Numbered from the stretch's first letter, positions 8,150 to 17,336 are shown. The stretch: 64,000 nucleotides of DNA from Candidatus Sumerlaeia bacterium (GCA_019634695.1 JAHCAW010000012.1:24979-88978), one strand, 5' to 3'. Translations and numbers: made by a program. The notes: generated from the letters alone by a model not told the origin.

Positions 8150-9190
8150 ATGAAGATTTGCGTGACGGGTGGGGCCGGGTTCATCGGCGTCCACACGGCA
8201 GAGCGGTTTGCATCCGGCGGCCACCGGGTTGTCGTGTTCGACAACCTGTCGCGGCGCGGGGCGGTGGAGAATCTCGAGTGGCTGCGCACGCGCCACACGA
8301 ACCTGGAGTTCGTGCGCGGCGACGTGACCCGTCCGCAGGATCTGGCCGCGCTGGCGGACCTGCACCCCGACATCGGCGCGATCATCCATCTGGCCGGCCA
8401 GGTGGCGGTGACCTCGTCGGTGGCCGACCCGGTGCGCGACTTCCGCCAGAATGCCGAGGGCACGCTCAACGTGCTGGAACTGGCGCGCACGCGCCTGCCG
8501 TATCCGATCGTGCTGCACGCCTCGACGAACAAGGTGTATGGCGGCATGGAAGGCGTGCGCATCGAGCGCGACGGACAGCGCTATGGCTATGCCGACCTGC
8601 CGGGCGGGATTCCCGAGACGGCGGTGCTCGACTTCCACAGTCCCTACGGTTGCTCCAAGGGTGCGGCGGACCAGTACGTGCGCGACTACGCGCGCGTCTA
8701 CGGCCTGCGCACGGTCGTCTTTCGACAGTCGTGCATCTACGGCACGCGGCAGTTCGGCATCGAGGACCAAGGCTGGGTGGCCTGGTTCACGATCGCGGCG
8801 CTGATGGAGCGACCGATCACGATCTATGGCGACGGATGCCAGGTGCGCGACGTGCTCCACGTGGACGACCTGGTGACGGCGTACGAGATGGCACTGGCGC
8901 GGATCGACAGGACGGCAGGCCGCATCTACAACATCGGTGGCGGGCCCGCCTTCTCGATGTCGCTGCTGGAATTGCTGGGCCAGTTGGAGGGCCTGCTGGG
9001 CCGGCCGGTGGTCCACGCATTCGATGCATGGCGCACGGGGGACCAGCGGGTGTACGTGAGCGACATTACGCGGGCACGCGAGGAACTCGGCTGGCAACCG
9101 CGGACGTCGCCGGCCGAGGGCGTGCGGATGCTGTTCGAATGGGTGGGCCGCGAGCGCGACTTGATCCGGCGTGTGCTGGGGATGGGCTGA
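8150..9190 (+). CDS. NAD-dependent epimerase, CDP-paratose 2-epimerase-like
   Basis: A 346-residue extended short-chain dehydrogenase/reductase. The NAD-binding GGAGFIG is at residues 7-13, a catalytic Ser/Thr lies near 125-126 (HASTNKVYGG) and the YxxxK pair is Y166/K170 (SPYGCSK). The C-terminal WRTGDQRVYVSDITRA resembles the CDP-paratose/tyvelose 2-epimerase branch more than UDP-glucose 4-epimerases. These enzymes interconvert nucleotide sugars feeding glycosyltransferases. Start chosen at MKICVTGG; a slightly longer frame opens at 8129. It diverges from the FkbM gene and is followed within 7 bp by the O-antigen ligase. No dedicated CDP-tyvelose synthesis genes are visible in the window, so the exact substrate is unproven. 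Confidence 0.82.
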   Translation: MKICVTGGAGFIGVHTAERFASGGHRVVVFDNLSRRGAVENLEWLRTRHTNLEFVRGDVTRPQDLAALADLHPDIGAIIHLAGQVAVTSSVADPVRDFRQNAEGTLNVLELARTRLPYPIVLHASTNKVYGGMEGVRIERDGQRYGYADLPGGIPETAVLDFHSPYGCSKGAADQYVRDYARVYGLRTVVFRQSCIYGTRQFGIEDQGWVAWFTIAALMERPITIYGDGCQVRDVLHVDDLVTAYEMALARIDRTAGRIYNIGGGPAFSMSLLELLGQLEGLLGRPVVHAFDAWRTGDQRVYVSDITRAREELGWQPRTSPAEGVRMLFEWVGRERDLIRRVLGMG

Positions 9191-9197
9191 GCGTCTC

Positions 9198-10649
9198 GTG
9201 AAGCGAACCCTGCTGCCCAATCCGAATGCGCTGCTTGTCGAGACGACCGGCTTGCGCTGGCATCTGGTGCAGGCGGCATTGATGGCCGGTGTGGTGCTGT
9301 TCGCGCTGCTGGTGGCGCTGAAGTTCGAGAGCTTCGCGGTTCCCGTCCTGCTGCTGGTGGGGCTGCTGGGGTTCGTGGCCATCATGGCGCGGCCGTTGAT
9401 TGGCCTGCTGCTCGTCATCTTCCTGATCCCGTTCGAGTACTTCCAGGTGATCCCGGGGCTGGACCTCACAGGGTCGAAGCTGCTGTCGGTCGTGCTGGTG
9501 ATGGTGGTGGCGTTCCACTTCGTGGTGGCCCGGGGCAGCGGCATCCGGCGCTCGCCGGTGGATGTGCCGCTGCTGGTCTTTCTCTTGGCCTGCGTGCCCG
9601 GCGTGGCGATGGCGATGGAGCCCAAGCATGCACTGGGCAAGCTGATCTCGGTGGTCAGCTATGCCGTGCTGTTCTACCTGTGCGGCTCGTTGCTGCGGAC
9701 GCGCCGGGAATTGATGATCGCCCTGTGGACCTTCTGGTTCGCCGTGGCGGCGCTGGTGGGTCTCACGATCATGGCGGACGTCGGGTTGTTGCGGCTGGGG
9801 GCCTTTGGCGGGACGCTGACGTTTGTAGGCACCCAACTGGTGCAACGCTCTGCGGGCTCGTCGGCGAACCCCGCGGTCTTCGTGATGTATCCGATCTACG
9901 CGTCGGCCGTGGCGCTGGTCCTCTTGCGGGTGACGAAGGCACCTGTCCTGCGCCTGGTGCTCCTGCTCTCGATGCTCGCCTTCGCGTACCGCATCTACCT
10001 GAGTTACACGCGCAGCTCCTACCTGGCACTGGCGGCGATCGTCGCAGTCTACATGTGGGTGTTTCACCGCAACCGGCCGGTGGTCGTGCTGATGTTCCTG
10101 GTGGCGGGATTGTTCGCCGTCGCCAGCCTGATGCCCGATGCCCTGATGAAGCACCTGACCTCCGGCATCGCGTTGAAGGAGCAATCGGCGTACATGCGGG
10201 TGGAGCAAATCCGGGCCGGCATTCCGGTGCTCCTGGACAACCCGATCTGGGGCGTCGGCATGGGTAACACGGACTTCCACCTGATCGGCGCGCGCGTCGA
10301 TGGCGTGGTGCTGATGAACACGATGCACATCCAGCCACTGCTCGTCCTGCTGGACACGGGCCTCGTCGGATTCGGCGCCTACATGTGGCTGCTGGTGACG
10401 TTCTTCCTGACCATGTACCGCGGAACAATGACGACCGAGGACCCCACGATGAAGGCACTAATCGCGCTCGGCGTGATGGCCTTCGCGGGCATCATGACGC
10501 ACCTGATGTTCCACCCGCTGACGTATTTCTCGGTGCACGGGCTGGTGTTCGGGCTGGCGTTTGCAGCATGGGCGATTGCGCGCTCGGAGGCGTCGGAATC
10601 GGTCACCGCGGAGCAACCGGCCGTCGCCCCTGCGCTTCCTGCCGAATAA
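9198..10649 (+). CDS. O-antigen ligase/polymerase family membrane protein
   Basis: About 483 residues with roughly ten to twelve hydrophobic helices and, near the middle, the Wzy_C/WaaL-type region YRIYLSYTRSSYLALAAI. A long loop contains the conserved-style LLDNPIWGVGMGN and an HIQPLLVLLDTGLVG segment. This architecture is that of WaaL/Wzy proteins, which ligate lipid-linked polymer to lipid A core or polymerise repeat units in the periplasm; sequence alone does not separate the two roles. The start is uncertain: GTG 9198 leaves a 7-bp gap after the epimerase gene, while GTG 9171 would overlap it. The 3' end overlaps the convergent GT4 gene by 47 bp. Confidence 0.8.
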   Translation: MKRTLLPNPNALLVETTGLRWHLVQAALMAGVVLFALLVALKFESFAVPVLLLVGLLGFVAIMARPLIGLLLVIFLIPFEYFQVIPGLDLTGSKLLSVVLVMVVAFHFVVARGSGIRRSPVDVPLLVFLLACVPGVAMAMEPKHALGKLISVVSYAVLFYLCGSLLRTRRELMIALWTFWFAVAALVGLTIMADVGLLRLGAFGGTLTFVGTQLVQRSAGSSANPAVFVMYPIYASAVALVLLRVTKAPVLRLVLLLSMLAFAYRIYLSYTRSSYLALAAIVAVYMWVFHRNRPVVVLMFLVAGLFAVASLMPDALMKHLTSGIALKEQSAYMRVEQIRAGIPVLLDNPIWGVGMGNTDFHLIGARVDGVVLMNTMHIQPLLVLLDTGLVGFGAYMWLLVTFFLTMYRGTMTTEDPTMKALIALGVMAFAGIMTHLMFHPLTYFSVHGLVFGLAFAAWAIARSEASESVTAEQPAVAPALPAE

Positions 10650-11787
10650 GATCCAGAATTCGCGGGACGACGCGCGACGCGAGGTAGGGCTCGCCCGCCG
10701 TGCGCGCGCGTGCGGCGAAGAGTTCGCGCTCCGCCAGCACGCGACTCACCGCATCCGCAATGGCCGGCACGTTGCCGTTGGGAACGACGAATCCGCCGTC
10801 GCCGACGATGGCGCGGTGGTCCGCGATTTCGGAGACGATCGCCGGCGTGCCGATGGCCAGGCTCTCGAGCAACCCCAGCGGCATGCCCTCGGAATCGCTC
10901 AGCAGAATGCTGGCGTCGCTGGCGCGAAGGGCGAGGCCGACGCGGCGACGGTCCAGCACGCCGAGATACCGGAATCCCGCATCGCCCAGACCAGCGGCGC
11001 GCGCGTGCGCCTCGAACTCGGCGCGCTGCGGGCCGTCGCCTCCGACCACGAAGAGCAATGGCACGCCGCGGCGACGCACCTCGGCGACGACGTCGATCAT
11101 CTCGGCCAGGCGCTTCGGCGGATGCAGGCGCCCGATGTAGCTCAGAATCGGCGCCTCGGCGGGCAGGTCGAGCGCGGTGCGCGCCTGCTCGCGTGTCTCG
11201 GCCGGCACGATCCCGTCGTCGCAGAACGTCGGCAGGAAGACGATCTTGTCGCGATGCTTGGGAAAGAGGCCCGCAAAGTAGTCGCACGACTCCTGACTGA
11301 CGAGGATCGCCTTGTCGAGCACCCGCATCGCCAACGGATCGGAGATGCGGAAGAGCAGGCGCTGGAAGGGGCGCAGATAGCCGGACTCGGCGGCGGTGCG
11401 TCCGTGCAGAACGGCGACCAAGGCCGGACGGTTTCGGCGCCCCAGCCAGGGCAGCACCCACTCGGTGCCTTGGAAGACGACGGCGTCGGCGTCGCGCTCG
11501 ATGTCGGCGCGCCGGCGGGCGATGTGCCAGACAAGTCGTGCCGTTTCGTGGAGCGGCAATCGCGGGCGCGGACCGCACAGCCGGTGGAAGGTCAGGCCCT
11601 CGAACGTGCGCGCCGGATCGATGTCCGACGACTCGCGGCACCAGTAGTCGAACGACGTGCCGGTGCCGATGGCGCCCTTCACCAGTCCACGGATGTAGTG
11701 GAGCACGCCACCGGCCTGCACCATGCGCAGGTCGTAGTGATAGACGAGCGAAATCCTCACGACGCCCCCCGGGCTCGCCCGCGCCAT
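10603..11787 (-). CDS. GT4-type glycosyltransferase family 1 protein
   Basis: A 394-residue two-domain GT-B enzyme. The N-terminal domain has HYDLRMVQAGGVLHYIRGL with a donor-side GG loop. The C-terminal domain has ILSYIGRLHPPKRLAEMI, VVGGDGPQR and the ASILLSDSEGMPLGLLESLAIGTPAIVSE stretch containing the family's EGxPxxLLE nucleotide-sugar binding motif. GT4 enzymes transfer a sugar from NDP-sugar to lipid-linked acceptors in the cytoplasm. The ATG at 11787 is annotated; GTG 11760, preceded by GGGGGG, would give the more typical beginning VRISLVYHYDL. It starts 16 bp after the stop of the priming glycosylphosphotransferase, so the two probably form one transcript. Its tail overlaps the convergent O-antigen ligase gene. 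Confidence 0.85.
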   Translation of the reverse strand: MARASPGGVVRISLVYHYDLRMVQAGGVLHYIRGLVKGAIGTGTSFDYWCRESSDIDPARTFEGLTFHRLCGPRPRLPLHETARLVWHIARRRADIERDADAVVFQGTEWVLPWLGRRNRPALVAVLHGRTAAESGYLRPFQRLLFRISDPLAMRVLDKAILVSQESCDYFAGLFPKHRDKIVFLPTFCDDGIVPAETREQARTALDLPAEAPILSYIGRLHPPKRLAEMIDVVAEVRRRGVPLLFVVGGDGPQRAEFEAHARAAGLGDAGFRYLGVLDRRRVGLALRASDASILLSDSEGMPLGLLESLAIGTPAIVSEIADHRAIVGDGGFVVPNGNVPAIADAVSRVLAERELFAARARTAGEPYLASRVVPRILDLIRQEAQGRRPVAPR

Positions 11788-11803
11788 GCCCCGCCGGCGT
11801 GGG

Positions 11804-13267
11804 TCAATACTGGTTCTTCTCGCCGAAGAGTTCGCCGAAGATGTACTTGGGCGTCATGTAGAGGATCTTGAGGTCCAGCATCGTCGAGACGTTGAAGGCG
11901 TAGAGCAGGTCGTAGAAGAGTTTGTACTCGAAGTGGCTGTCGTACTTGCCTTTGACCTGAGCGAGACCGGTGAGGCCGGGGCGAACGATGTGGCGCAGAT
12001 TGTAGGAGGGGTTCTGCTCGGCAAAGGCGGCAACGCGCTCGGGACGTTCGGGGCGCGGGCCGACGAGGCTCATGTCGCCGAGCAGGATGTTCCAGAGCTG
12101 CGGCAGCTCGTCCAGGTGCGTGCGGCGCAGCACCCAGCCGATGCGCAGGACGCGCGTGTCGCGCCCGTGGCAGATGACGGCGCCGGTCTGGCTCTCCGCG
12201 TCCTTGACCATCGTGCGAATCTTGTAGACGGTGAACTCGTGGCCGTCGCGGCCCACGCGCGGCTGGGTGTAGATCAGGTCGCCGCCGTGGAACAGGCGAT
12301 ACCAGACCCACAGGAAGGCCATCATCGGCGAGGCAACCAGCAGGCCGCCGGCGGCGAAGGCGATGTCGGACAGGCGCTTGATCGCCATCGTCGACAGCGA
12401 CAGGTTCGACGAGTTGACCTCGACGAAGGGAACGTCGTTGATTTCGCACGTGGAGAGCTGGGTGCTGATGGTCTCGAGGTCGCGGGGCAGGACCTTGATG
12501 CTGACCGAGTGGTTGTTGACGGCGTTGATGACCTCGGCCTTGAGCTCGCGCTCGCCCGTGACGATCAGCTCGTCGATCTTGTACTGCGACATGATGTCGG
12601 AGATTTCGCGCGGCGAGCCCAGATAGGCGAGGCCGCCGGAGAGTTCGGCGCAGCGGTCGTGGTCCACATAGCCGACGATGCGGCGATAGGGCGAGACCGC
12701 ACGCGCGCGCACGACGTCGAGCCCCTCGCGCGTCATGCCGGCGATCACCGAACGATGCTGGAGCCAGCCGAAGCGCTGGATCGCCAGGATCAGCCCCACG
12801 CGCCAGGCGCCGAGGAACAGCAGCTCCACGCCGCCCTTGATCAGCAGCGCCCCGCGCGAGAACCGGTACAGGTTCGGATCCAGGTAGAAGATGATACTGG
12901 TGACGATCACCAACTCGAGCAGCGTCGTGACGACGACGAACTCGATGATCGTCAGCATCGTCATGCTCTTGGTCTCGAAGGCCGAGTCGTTGTAGAGCTT
13001 GTAGAAGAACAGGGCGGCCAGCTTGGCGACCAGATAGAAGGCGAGGAACTTCTCGTAGAAGGCGAAGTTGACCTGCGGGATCTTGAAGTCGAAGAAGACG
13101 AGGTTGGCGGCGAACAGGGCGGCCACGAGCAGGACGGCGTCCACCAGGAAGGCGGCCGAGAGGATCAGGTACTTTTTGCGCCGCAACTGGAAGAGGGAGG
13201 AGATCGTCAGGCCGGAGGGGCGGGTGGCGGCGGCGCGGTGGGCGTGCGAGTTGGTCAGGGTCGTCAT
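11804..13267 (-). CDS. polyprenyl glycosylphosphotransferase (WcaJ/WbaP-like), initiating enzyme
   Basis: A 487-residue polyisoprenyl-phosphate hexose-1-phosphate transferase. The first half holds four to five hydrophobic helices (about 30-160) and a Rossmann-like segment ([13 protein letters not shown]). The C-terminal bacterial sugar transferase domain begins [20 protein letters not shown] and carries [37 protein letters not shown] and [10 protein letters not shown]. It loads the first sugar-phosphate onto undecaprenyl phosphate, starting repeat-unit synthesis at the inner membrane. The ATG at 13267 is used because the frame upstream contains low-complexity, non-family sequence. A 236-bp gap with an AT-rich TATATA element near 13480 on the same strand may be the locus promoter. 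Confidence 0.88.
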   Translation of the reverse strand: MTTLTNSHAHRAAATRPSGLTISSLFQLRRKKYLILSAAFLVDAVLLVAALFAANLVFFDFKIPQVNFAFYEKFLAFYLVAKLAALFFYKLYNDSAFETKSMTMLTIIEFVVVTTLLELVIVTSIIFYLDPNLYRFSRGALLIKGGVELLFLGAWRVGLILAIQRFGWLQHRSVIAGMTREGLDVVRARAVSPYRRIVGYVDHDRCAELSGGLAYLGSPREISDIMSQYKIDELIVTGERELKAEVINAVNNHSVSIKVLPRDLETISTQLSTCEINDVPFVEVNSSNLSLSTMAIKRLSDIAFAAGGLLVASPMMAFLWVWYRLFHGGDLIYTQPRVGRDGHEFTVYKIRTMVKDAESQTGAVICHGRDTRVLRIGWVLRRTHLDELPQLWNILLGDMSLVGPRPERPERVAAFAEQNPSYNLRHIVRPGLTGLAQVKGKYDSHFEYKLFYDLLYAFNVSTMLDLKILYMTPKYIFGELFGEKNQY

Positions 13268-13503
13268 GGGGTCGGTTCCGTCTCCGGAATGCCGCCCTTG
13301 TGGGGCGGTGGGTGGCATCGTTCCCAGTTCCCTGGCCCTACGGCCCTGCCCCAATCGGGATTCCCCGGTTGCCGGAGCGCCGCCGTGCGGTGCGCCCCGA
13401 GGGCAGGCTGGGCCATTGTCATCGTCCCGCCCAGTTACCGCCGACCGGGGGAAGAACGGCAACGGAAAACTGGGCTTTATATAACCGGACTGGAATAAAC
13501 AAA

Positions 13504-14313
13504 CTACCGATCAGACCCCCGCCGCTTCTTCCCCTTCGCCTCGTCGTACAGGTGTCGTGCTTTGGCGAAGAGGGCGGCGGGGTCGAGGCCGGGGGCGGCG
13601 TAGCGGGCGGTAAAGCGTTGGGCGTGGTCGAGGGTCAGGGATTCGCGCAGGAGCGAGACGAAGAGTTCGACGAGGGCTTCGCGGCGTTTGGCGGGCGAGG
13701 GGGGGCGGCCGGCGTGGGCGCCGTCGAGGTCGATGAGCGCGAAGCGCTCCCCCACCGGTGCGGAGTCGGGGGCGTCGGTGCGATAGATGTGATCGGTGCG
13801 ATAGTCGTCGTGGTAGGCGGGCAGGGCGTGGAGCCAGCGCGTGTAGTCGGCGAGGGCGTCGAGTTGATCGGCGTCGAGGCCGTGGGCGTGGAACCAGTCG
13901 GCCAGCGACGACCAGGAGTCGGGCAGCGCGCGCGTGGCGAGGTAGGCGCGGCCGACGCCCTCGGAGGCGTAGAGGACCGGTTGCGGGACGCGGACGCCGA
14001 GGGCGGCGAAGGCATGGGCAACGTGCCACTCGCGGCGCATCTTGTCGCCGCGAATCCAGGACGAAATCCAGCGGCGCACGGACCGCACGCGGCCGCGCTT
14101 GACGAAGAGCGGTTGGCCGTCGAAGGCGACGGCGAGGACGACGCGCGAGCGCGAGCGCTTGGCGAGCTGCACGCCGTCGGGCAGCGGGCGCTTGGCGGCG
14201 GCGGCGTCCCACGGCAGGGCGGCGGGGTCGAAGTCCTCGAAGCCCGGCAGCGCCCAGCCGCGCAGGTGCCCGCGCCGCCAGGGCCGCGCGGCCTGTTCGT
14301 CGGTGGGGCTCAT
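13504..14313 (-). CDS. lipopolysaccharide kinase (Kdo/WaaP) family protein
   Basis: A 269-residue kinase-fold protein. It shows LFVKRGRVRSVRRW (ATP-binding Lys region), MRREWHVAHAFAALGVRVPQPVLYA (N-lobe), AYLATRALPDSWSSL (hinge), HALPAYHDDYRTDHIY (catalytic-loop position) and FALIDLDGAH (metal-binding DxD). Family members phosphorylate LPS core heptose or Kdo, or act as related small kinases. The ATG overlaps the rseP stop as ATGA (14313-14310), implying translational coupling. The normal HRD-like catalytic loop is divergent (YHDDYRTDH), so activity should be treated as probable rather than certain. The gene is last in the dxr-rseP cluster. Confidence 0.75.
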   Translation of the reverse strand: MSPTDEQAARPWRRGHLRGWALPGFEDFDPAALPWDAAAAKRPLPDGVQLAKRSRSRVVLAVAFDGQPLFVKRGRVRSVRRWISSWIRGDKMRREWHVAHAFAALGVRVPQPVLYASEGVGRAYLATRALPDSWSSLADWFHAHGLDADQLDALADYTRWLHALPAYHDDYRTDHIYRTDAPDSAPVGERFALIDLDGAHAGRPPSPAKRREALVELFVSLLRESLTLDHAQRFTARYAAPGLDPAALFAKARHLYDEAKGKKRRGSDR

Positions 14314-15848
14314 CCGGGGCCGAAGATCTTGAAGGCGTCGCTGACCGTGACGAGGACGACAAAGGCAAGCAGCGCGATCAGTCCCCAGTTGAAGACGGGC
14401 ACGAGGATGCGCGGCGACATCGGGGCGCGGAAGATCGCCTCCCACGCGGCGAGCACGATGTGCCCGCCGTCCAACACGGGATAGGGCAGGATGTTCATCA
14501 CGGCCAGCGCGATGTTGAGCATGACGAGGAACTTGAGGAAGTCGTCGAGGCCGAGGTTGGCCTGGTGGTGCGCCATGTGGGCGATGGCGACGGGCCCGCC
14601 GAGGTCGCGTCGGGCGCGCTGGACGTCGCCGCTGAGCAGGCGCGCGCCGATGTTCTTGAGCGCGCGCAGGTAGCGCATCGTATTGTGGTAGACGAGGATG
14701 GGGCTTTCGACGAGCGCGGTGCCGAGCGGCTTGCGGATGAAGATGCGCCCGACGGTGCCGCCGCGGATGCCGGATCTGGCCGACGCCGGTTTGCTCGCGG
14801 ACCCGACAGGTGTCAGCTCGACGGTTTGCCGCGCGCCGGCGCGTTCGTAGGTGAGGGTGAGCTCCTCGCCCAGCTTGCCGCGGACGATGTGCACCATGCG
14901 GGCCCAATCGCCGATGGGCTCGCCGTTGATCTCGACAATCTGGTCGCCGCGCTTGATGCCGGCGCGCCAGGCGGGGGCGTAGAGTTCGACGTCGGTGACA
15001 TGGGCGGGGCGGCGGATCATGCCGACGAGGGCCATGCGCTCGGGGGCGGGCTGCTCCTCCGAGCCCCAGACGAAGGCGAACGTGCGGTCGAAGCGCTGGC
15101 CGTCGCGCTCGAAGGTCAGCGTCACGTCCACCATGGCGGCGGCGCGCTCGGGCTTGGCCTCGGGCAGCGCGGTGGCAATCTCGCCCCAGGCGCGGTAGTA
15201 GTCCTCGTTGGTGGCGACGGGCTTGCCGTCGAAGGCGACAAGCAGGTCGCCCTCGCGGATGTCCTGTTGCTCGAGCAGCGAACCGGGCTCCTGCCAGCCG
15301 ACGATGGTGGGCACGGGGGCGTCGTCGTAGAAGCCCTTCACCGCATGGAATGTGAGCACGAGGCAGGCGAGCACGAGATTCATGAAGACGCCGGCGGAGT
15401 AGATGATCGTCTTCTGCCAGAAGGGCTTGGTGTAGAGCGCCCCCTGGTCGATCATGGCCTGGCCGGTGAGCGAGGCGCGAGAGACCTTCTTGATCGGATC
15501 CTCGGCCCCGTCGGGCGCGGGCTCGGCGGCGGCGGCTTCAGCCTCGGCGTCGGTCTTCTTCGCGGCTTCCTTGTCGTCCAGGTACTTCTCGATCTCGGGA
15601 TGGATGACGCCGGTCATCTTGACATAGCCGCCGAGCGGCACGAGCGACAGGCCGTAGGTCGTCTCGCCGATGCGGCGCTCGACGATGCAGCGCGGCATGA
15701 AGGGCATCGCTTCCTTGTCGAAGCCGATGACGAAGCGCTCGACCGGGACGCGGAAGAGCTTGGCGGCCAGGAAGTGGCCCAGTTCGTGGACGAAGACGGC
15801 GAGGCCGAAGGCGACGACGAATCCCAGAATGCCGATCACCAGCGTCAT
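14310..15848 (-). CDS. rseP: RseP-family site-2 zinc metalloprotease
   Basis: A 512-residue intramembrane protease. The zinc site HELGH is at residues 21-25 in the first membrane helix (VFVHELGHFLAAK) and the second motif LDGGHIV lies near the C-terminus. At least one PDZ domain is visible (SLLEQQDIREGDLLVAFDGKP and the later AGIKRGDQIVEINGEPIGDW), flanked by further helices. An Ala/Glu-rich insert sits near residues 95-120. RseP cleaves membrane anti-sigma factors and signal-peptide remnants. It follows dxr after 5 bp, an arrangement common in bacteria, and overlaps the LPS-kinase-like gene. Length is somewhat above the usual 430-460. Confidence 0.93.
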   Translation of the reverse strand: MTLVIGILGFVVAFGLAVFVHELGHFLAAKLFRVPVERFVIGFDKEAMPFMPRCIVERRIGETTYGLSLVPLGGYVKMTGVIHPEIEKYLDDKEAAKKTDAEAEAAAAEPAPDGAEDPIKKVSRASLTGQAMIDQGALYTKPFWQKTIIYSAGVFMNLVLACLVLTFHAVKGFYDDAPVPTIVGWQEPGSLLEQQDIREGDLLVAFDGKPVATNEDYYRAWGEIATALPEAKPERAAAMVDVTLTFERDGQRFDRTFAFVWGSEEQPAPERMALVGMIRRPAHVTDVELYAPAWRAGIKRGDQIVEINGEPIGDWARMVHIVRGKLGEELTLTYERAGARQTVELTPVGSASKPASARSGIRGGTVGRIFIRKPLGTALVESPILVYHNTMRYLRALKNIGARLLSGDVQRARRDLGGPVAIAHMAHHQANLGLDDFLKFLVMLNIALAVMNILPYPVLDGGHIVLAAWEAIFRAPMSPRILVPVFNWGLIALLAFVVLVTVSDAFKIFGPG

Positions 15849-15853
15849 AAGGG

Positions 15854-17056
15854 TCAGGTTCCTTGCAGGGTGTGGGGTGCGGGTGTGGCGACCATGGCCG
15901 CGTCGAGCAGTTGGGCGGCGGTGCGCCGGGCGGCCGCATCGGCGCGGCGCAGGGTGTCGAGGCTGTCGGCCTCCTGGCGGTCGTGCCGCTCGAGCACGGC
16001 GGCCAGCAGGCGGGCGATGCCTCCGTAGGGCAGGCGGCCGTCGAGATGCGCCTGCACGGCGACCTCGTTCGCGGCGTTAAGGATGCAAGGAATGGTCCCA
16101 CCGACTTCGGCGGCGCGATAGGCCATCGCCAGGCAGGGGAAGCGGTCGAGGTCGGGCTCGCGGAACTCGAGCACGCCGACGCGCGCAAGGTCCAGCGGCG
16201 CCACCGGCGTGGGCCGCCGGTGCGGCCGCGTCAGCACGTTCTGAATCGGCAGGCGCATGTCCACCGCGCCCATCTGGGCAATCATGGAGCCATCGACGAA
16301 CTCGACGATCGAGTGGACGATGGACTGCGGATGGACGACCACTTCGATGCGGTCCAGCGGCAGGTCGAACAGATGGTGCGCCTCGATGACCTCGAAGCCC
16401 TTGTTCATCAGGGTGGCGCTGTCGATGGTGATCTTGCGGCCCATGTCCCAGGTGGGATGGGCAAGGGTGCGCTCGGGGCCGGCGTTTTCGACCTCGTGCG
16501 CGGGCAGGTCGCGGAAGGCGCCGCCGCTGCATGTCAGAATGACGCGGCGCAGGGGGGCATCGGCGGGCCCGGCGGCAAGCGCCTGCATGATCGCGTTATG
16601 CTCGCTGTCGAGCGGCCAGATCGTGGCGCCGCGGCGGCGGGCGGTGTCGAGCACCAGCGTGCCGGCGCAGACGAGCACCTCCTTGTTGGCCAGGGCGACA
16701 TCGCGGCCGGCTTGCAAGGCGGCCAGCGTCGGCTCGACACCGGTCCAGCCGACAGTGGCGACGACCACGAGGTCGGCCGGCACCGAAGCGGCCAACTCCA
16801 CAAGTCCATCGGGACCTGTCAGCACGGCGATGCCGAGATCGGCGAGACGTTCGCGGACGAACGCGGCGCGGTCGGCGTCGGCCAGATGCACGATGCGGGG
16901 ACGAAACTCGCGGGCCTGCGCGACGAGCAGCTCCGCGTTGGCGCCGGCGCTCAGGGCTTCGACGCGCAACTCGCCGGCATGGAAGCGCACGACGTCGAGC
17001 GCCTGGGTACCGATGCTGCCGGTCGAGCCAAGAATCGTCAGGGAGCGTTGCGCCAT
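15854..17056 (-). CDS. dxr: 1-deoxy-D-xylulose-5-phosphate reductoisomerase
   Basis: A 400-residue cytosolic enzyme of the MEP isoprenoid pathway, converting DXP to MEP with NADPH. The start MAQRSLTILGSTGSIGTQALD contains the NADPH-binding GSTGSIG. Later motifs include ALANKEVLVCAG, LPLDSEHNAI-type sequence (WPLDSEHNAIMQAL), LTCSGGAFRD, HPTWDMGRKITIDSATLMNKGFEVIEAH and VEVVVHPQSIVHS-like sequence, all hallmarks of DXR. ATG 17056 is chosen over an upstream start at 17119 because the Rossmann strand begins directly. The product supplies isoprenoid precursors for undecaprenyl carriers used by the adjacent envelope genes. Confidence 0.95.
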   Translation of the reverse strand: MAQRSLTILGSTGSIGTQALDVVRFHAGELRVEALSAGANAELLVAQAREFRPRIVHLADADRAAFVRERLADLGIAVLTGPDGLVELAASVPADLVVVATVGWTGVEPTLAALQAGRDVALANKEVLVCAGTLVLDTARRRGATIWPLDSEHNAIMQALAAGPADAPLRRVILTCSGGAFRDLPAHEVENAGPERTLAHPTWDMGRKITIDSATLMNKGFEVIEAHHLFDLPLDRIEVVVHPQSIVHSIVEFVDGSMIAQMGAVDMRLPIQNVLTRPHRRPTPVAPLDLARVGVLEFREPDLDRFPCLAMAYRAAEVGGTIPCILNAANEVAVQAHLDGRLPYGGIARLLAAVLERHDRQEADSLDTLRRADAAARRTAAQLLDAAMVATPAPHTLQGT

Positions 17057-17107
17057 GAAGTGGCCTTGGGATTGGTTGCGGGGGTCGCTCGGCGGCCCGA
17101 ACGAACG

Positions 17108-17138
17108 ATGATGCACCACAGCGCCCGGGACAGGTCAA
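17108..17138 (-). promoter_or_regulatory. possible dxr promoter
   Basis: Minus-strand TTGACC (17138-17133) followed 19 bp later by CATCAT, about 50 bp before the dxr start. A reasonable -35 but only a partial -10; low certainty. Confidence 0.3.
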
Positions 17139-17158
17139 CCGGGGCGGCTGGGAGCACG

Positions 17159-17192
17159 AAAAAGCCGCTCTCCGTGCGGGACGAAGAGCGGC
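17159..17192 (-). terminator. rho-independent terminator of the bTHX-like gene
   Basis: Read on the minus strand, an 8-bp perfect stem GCCGCTCT/AGAGCGGC (17192-17185 with 17171-17164) closes a 13-base loop and is followed directly by five Ts. It lies 58 bp after the stop of the 28-residue ribosomal peptide gene and before the dxr promoter, separating the two units. Confidence 0.8.
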
Positions 17193-17249
17193 GGGAAGTC
17201 TCGGGTTCGAGGCGCATCGCCCACGGGCCAGCGCACGGGGCGCCCGCGA

Positions 17250-17336
17250 CTACTTCTTGTGCCGCATGCGGCGACGAAGCTTGCGATACTTGTGCTTGCG
17301 GATCTTCTTGCGGCGTTTCTTGATGACGCTCCCCAT
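17250..17336 (-). CDS. bTHX/AURKAIP1-COX24 domain ribosomal small peptide
   Basis: A 28-residue peptide, MGSVIKKRRKKIRKHKYRKL followed by RRRMRHKK. About 19 of 28 residues are Lys or Arg, and the core KKRRKKIxKHKYRKxxRR is the signature of the AURKAIP1/COX24 (DUF1713) and bTHX-like family, tiny proteins that bind rRNA in the small subunit. A GAGAGG sequence precedes the ATG by about 10 bases. A textbook terminator follows at 17159-17192, so it appears to be a monocistronic gene. Such genes are usually missed because of their length; the match to the family is strong. Confidence 0.85.
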   Translation of the reverse strand: MGSVIKKRRKKIRKHKYRKLRRRMRHKK

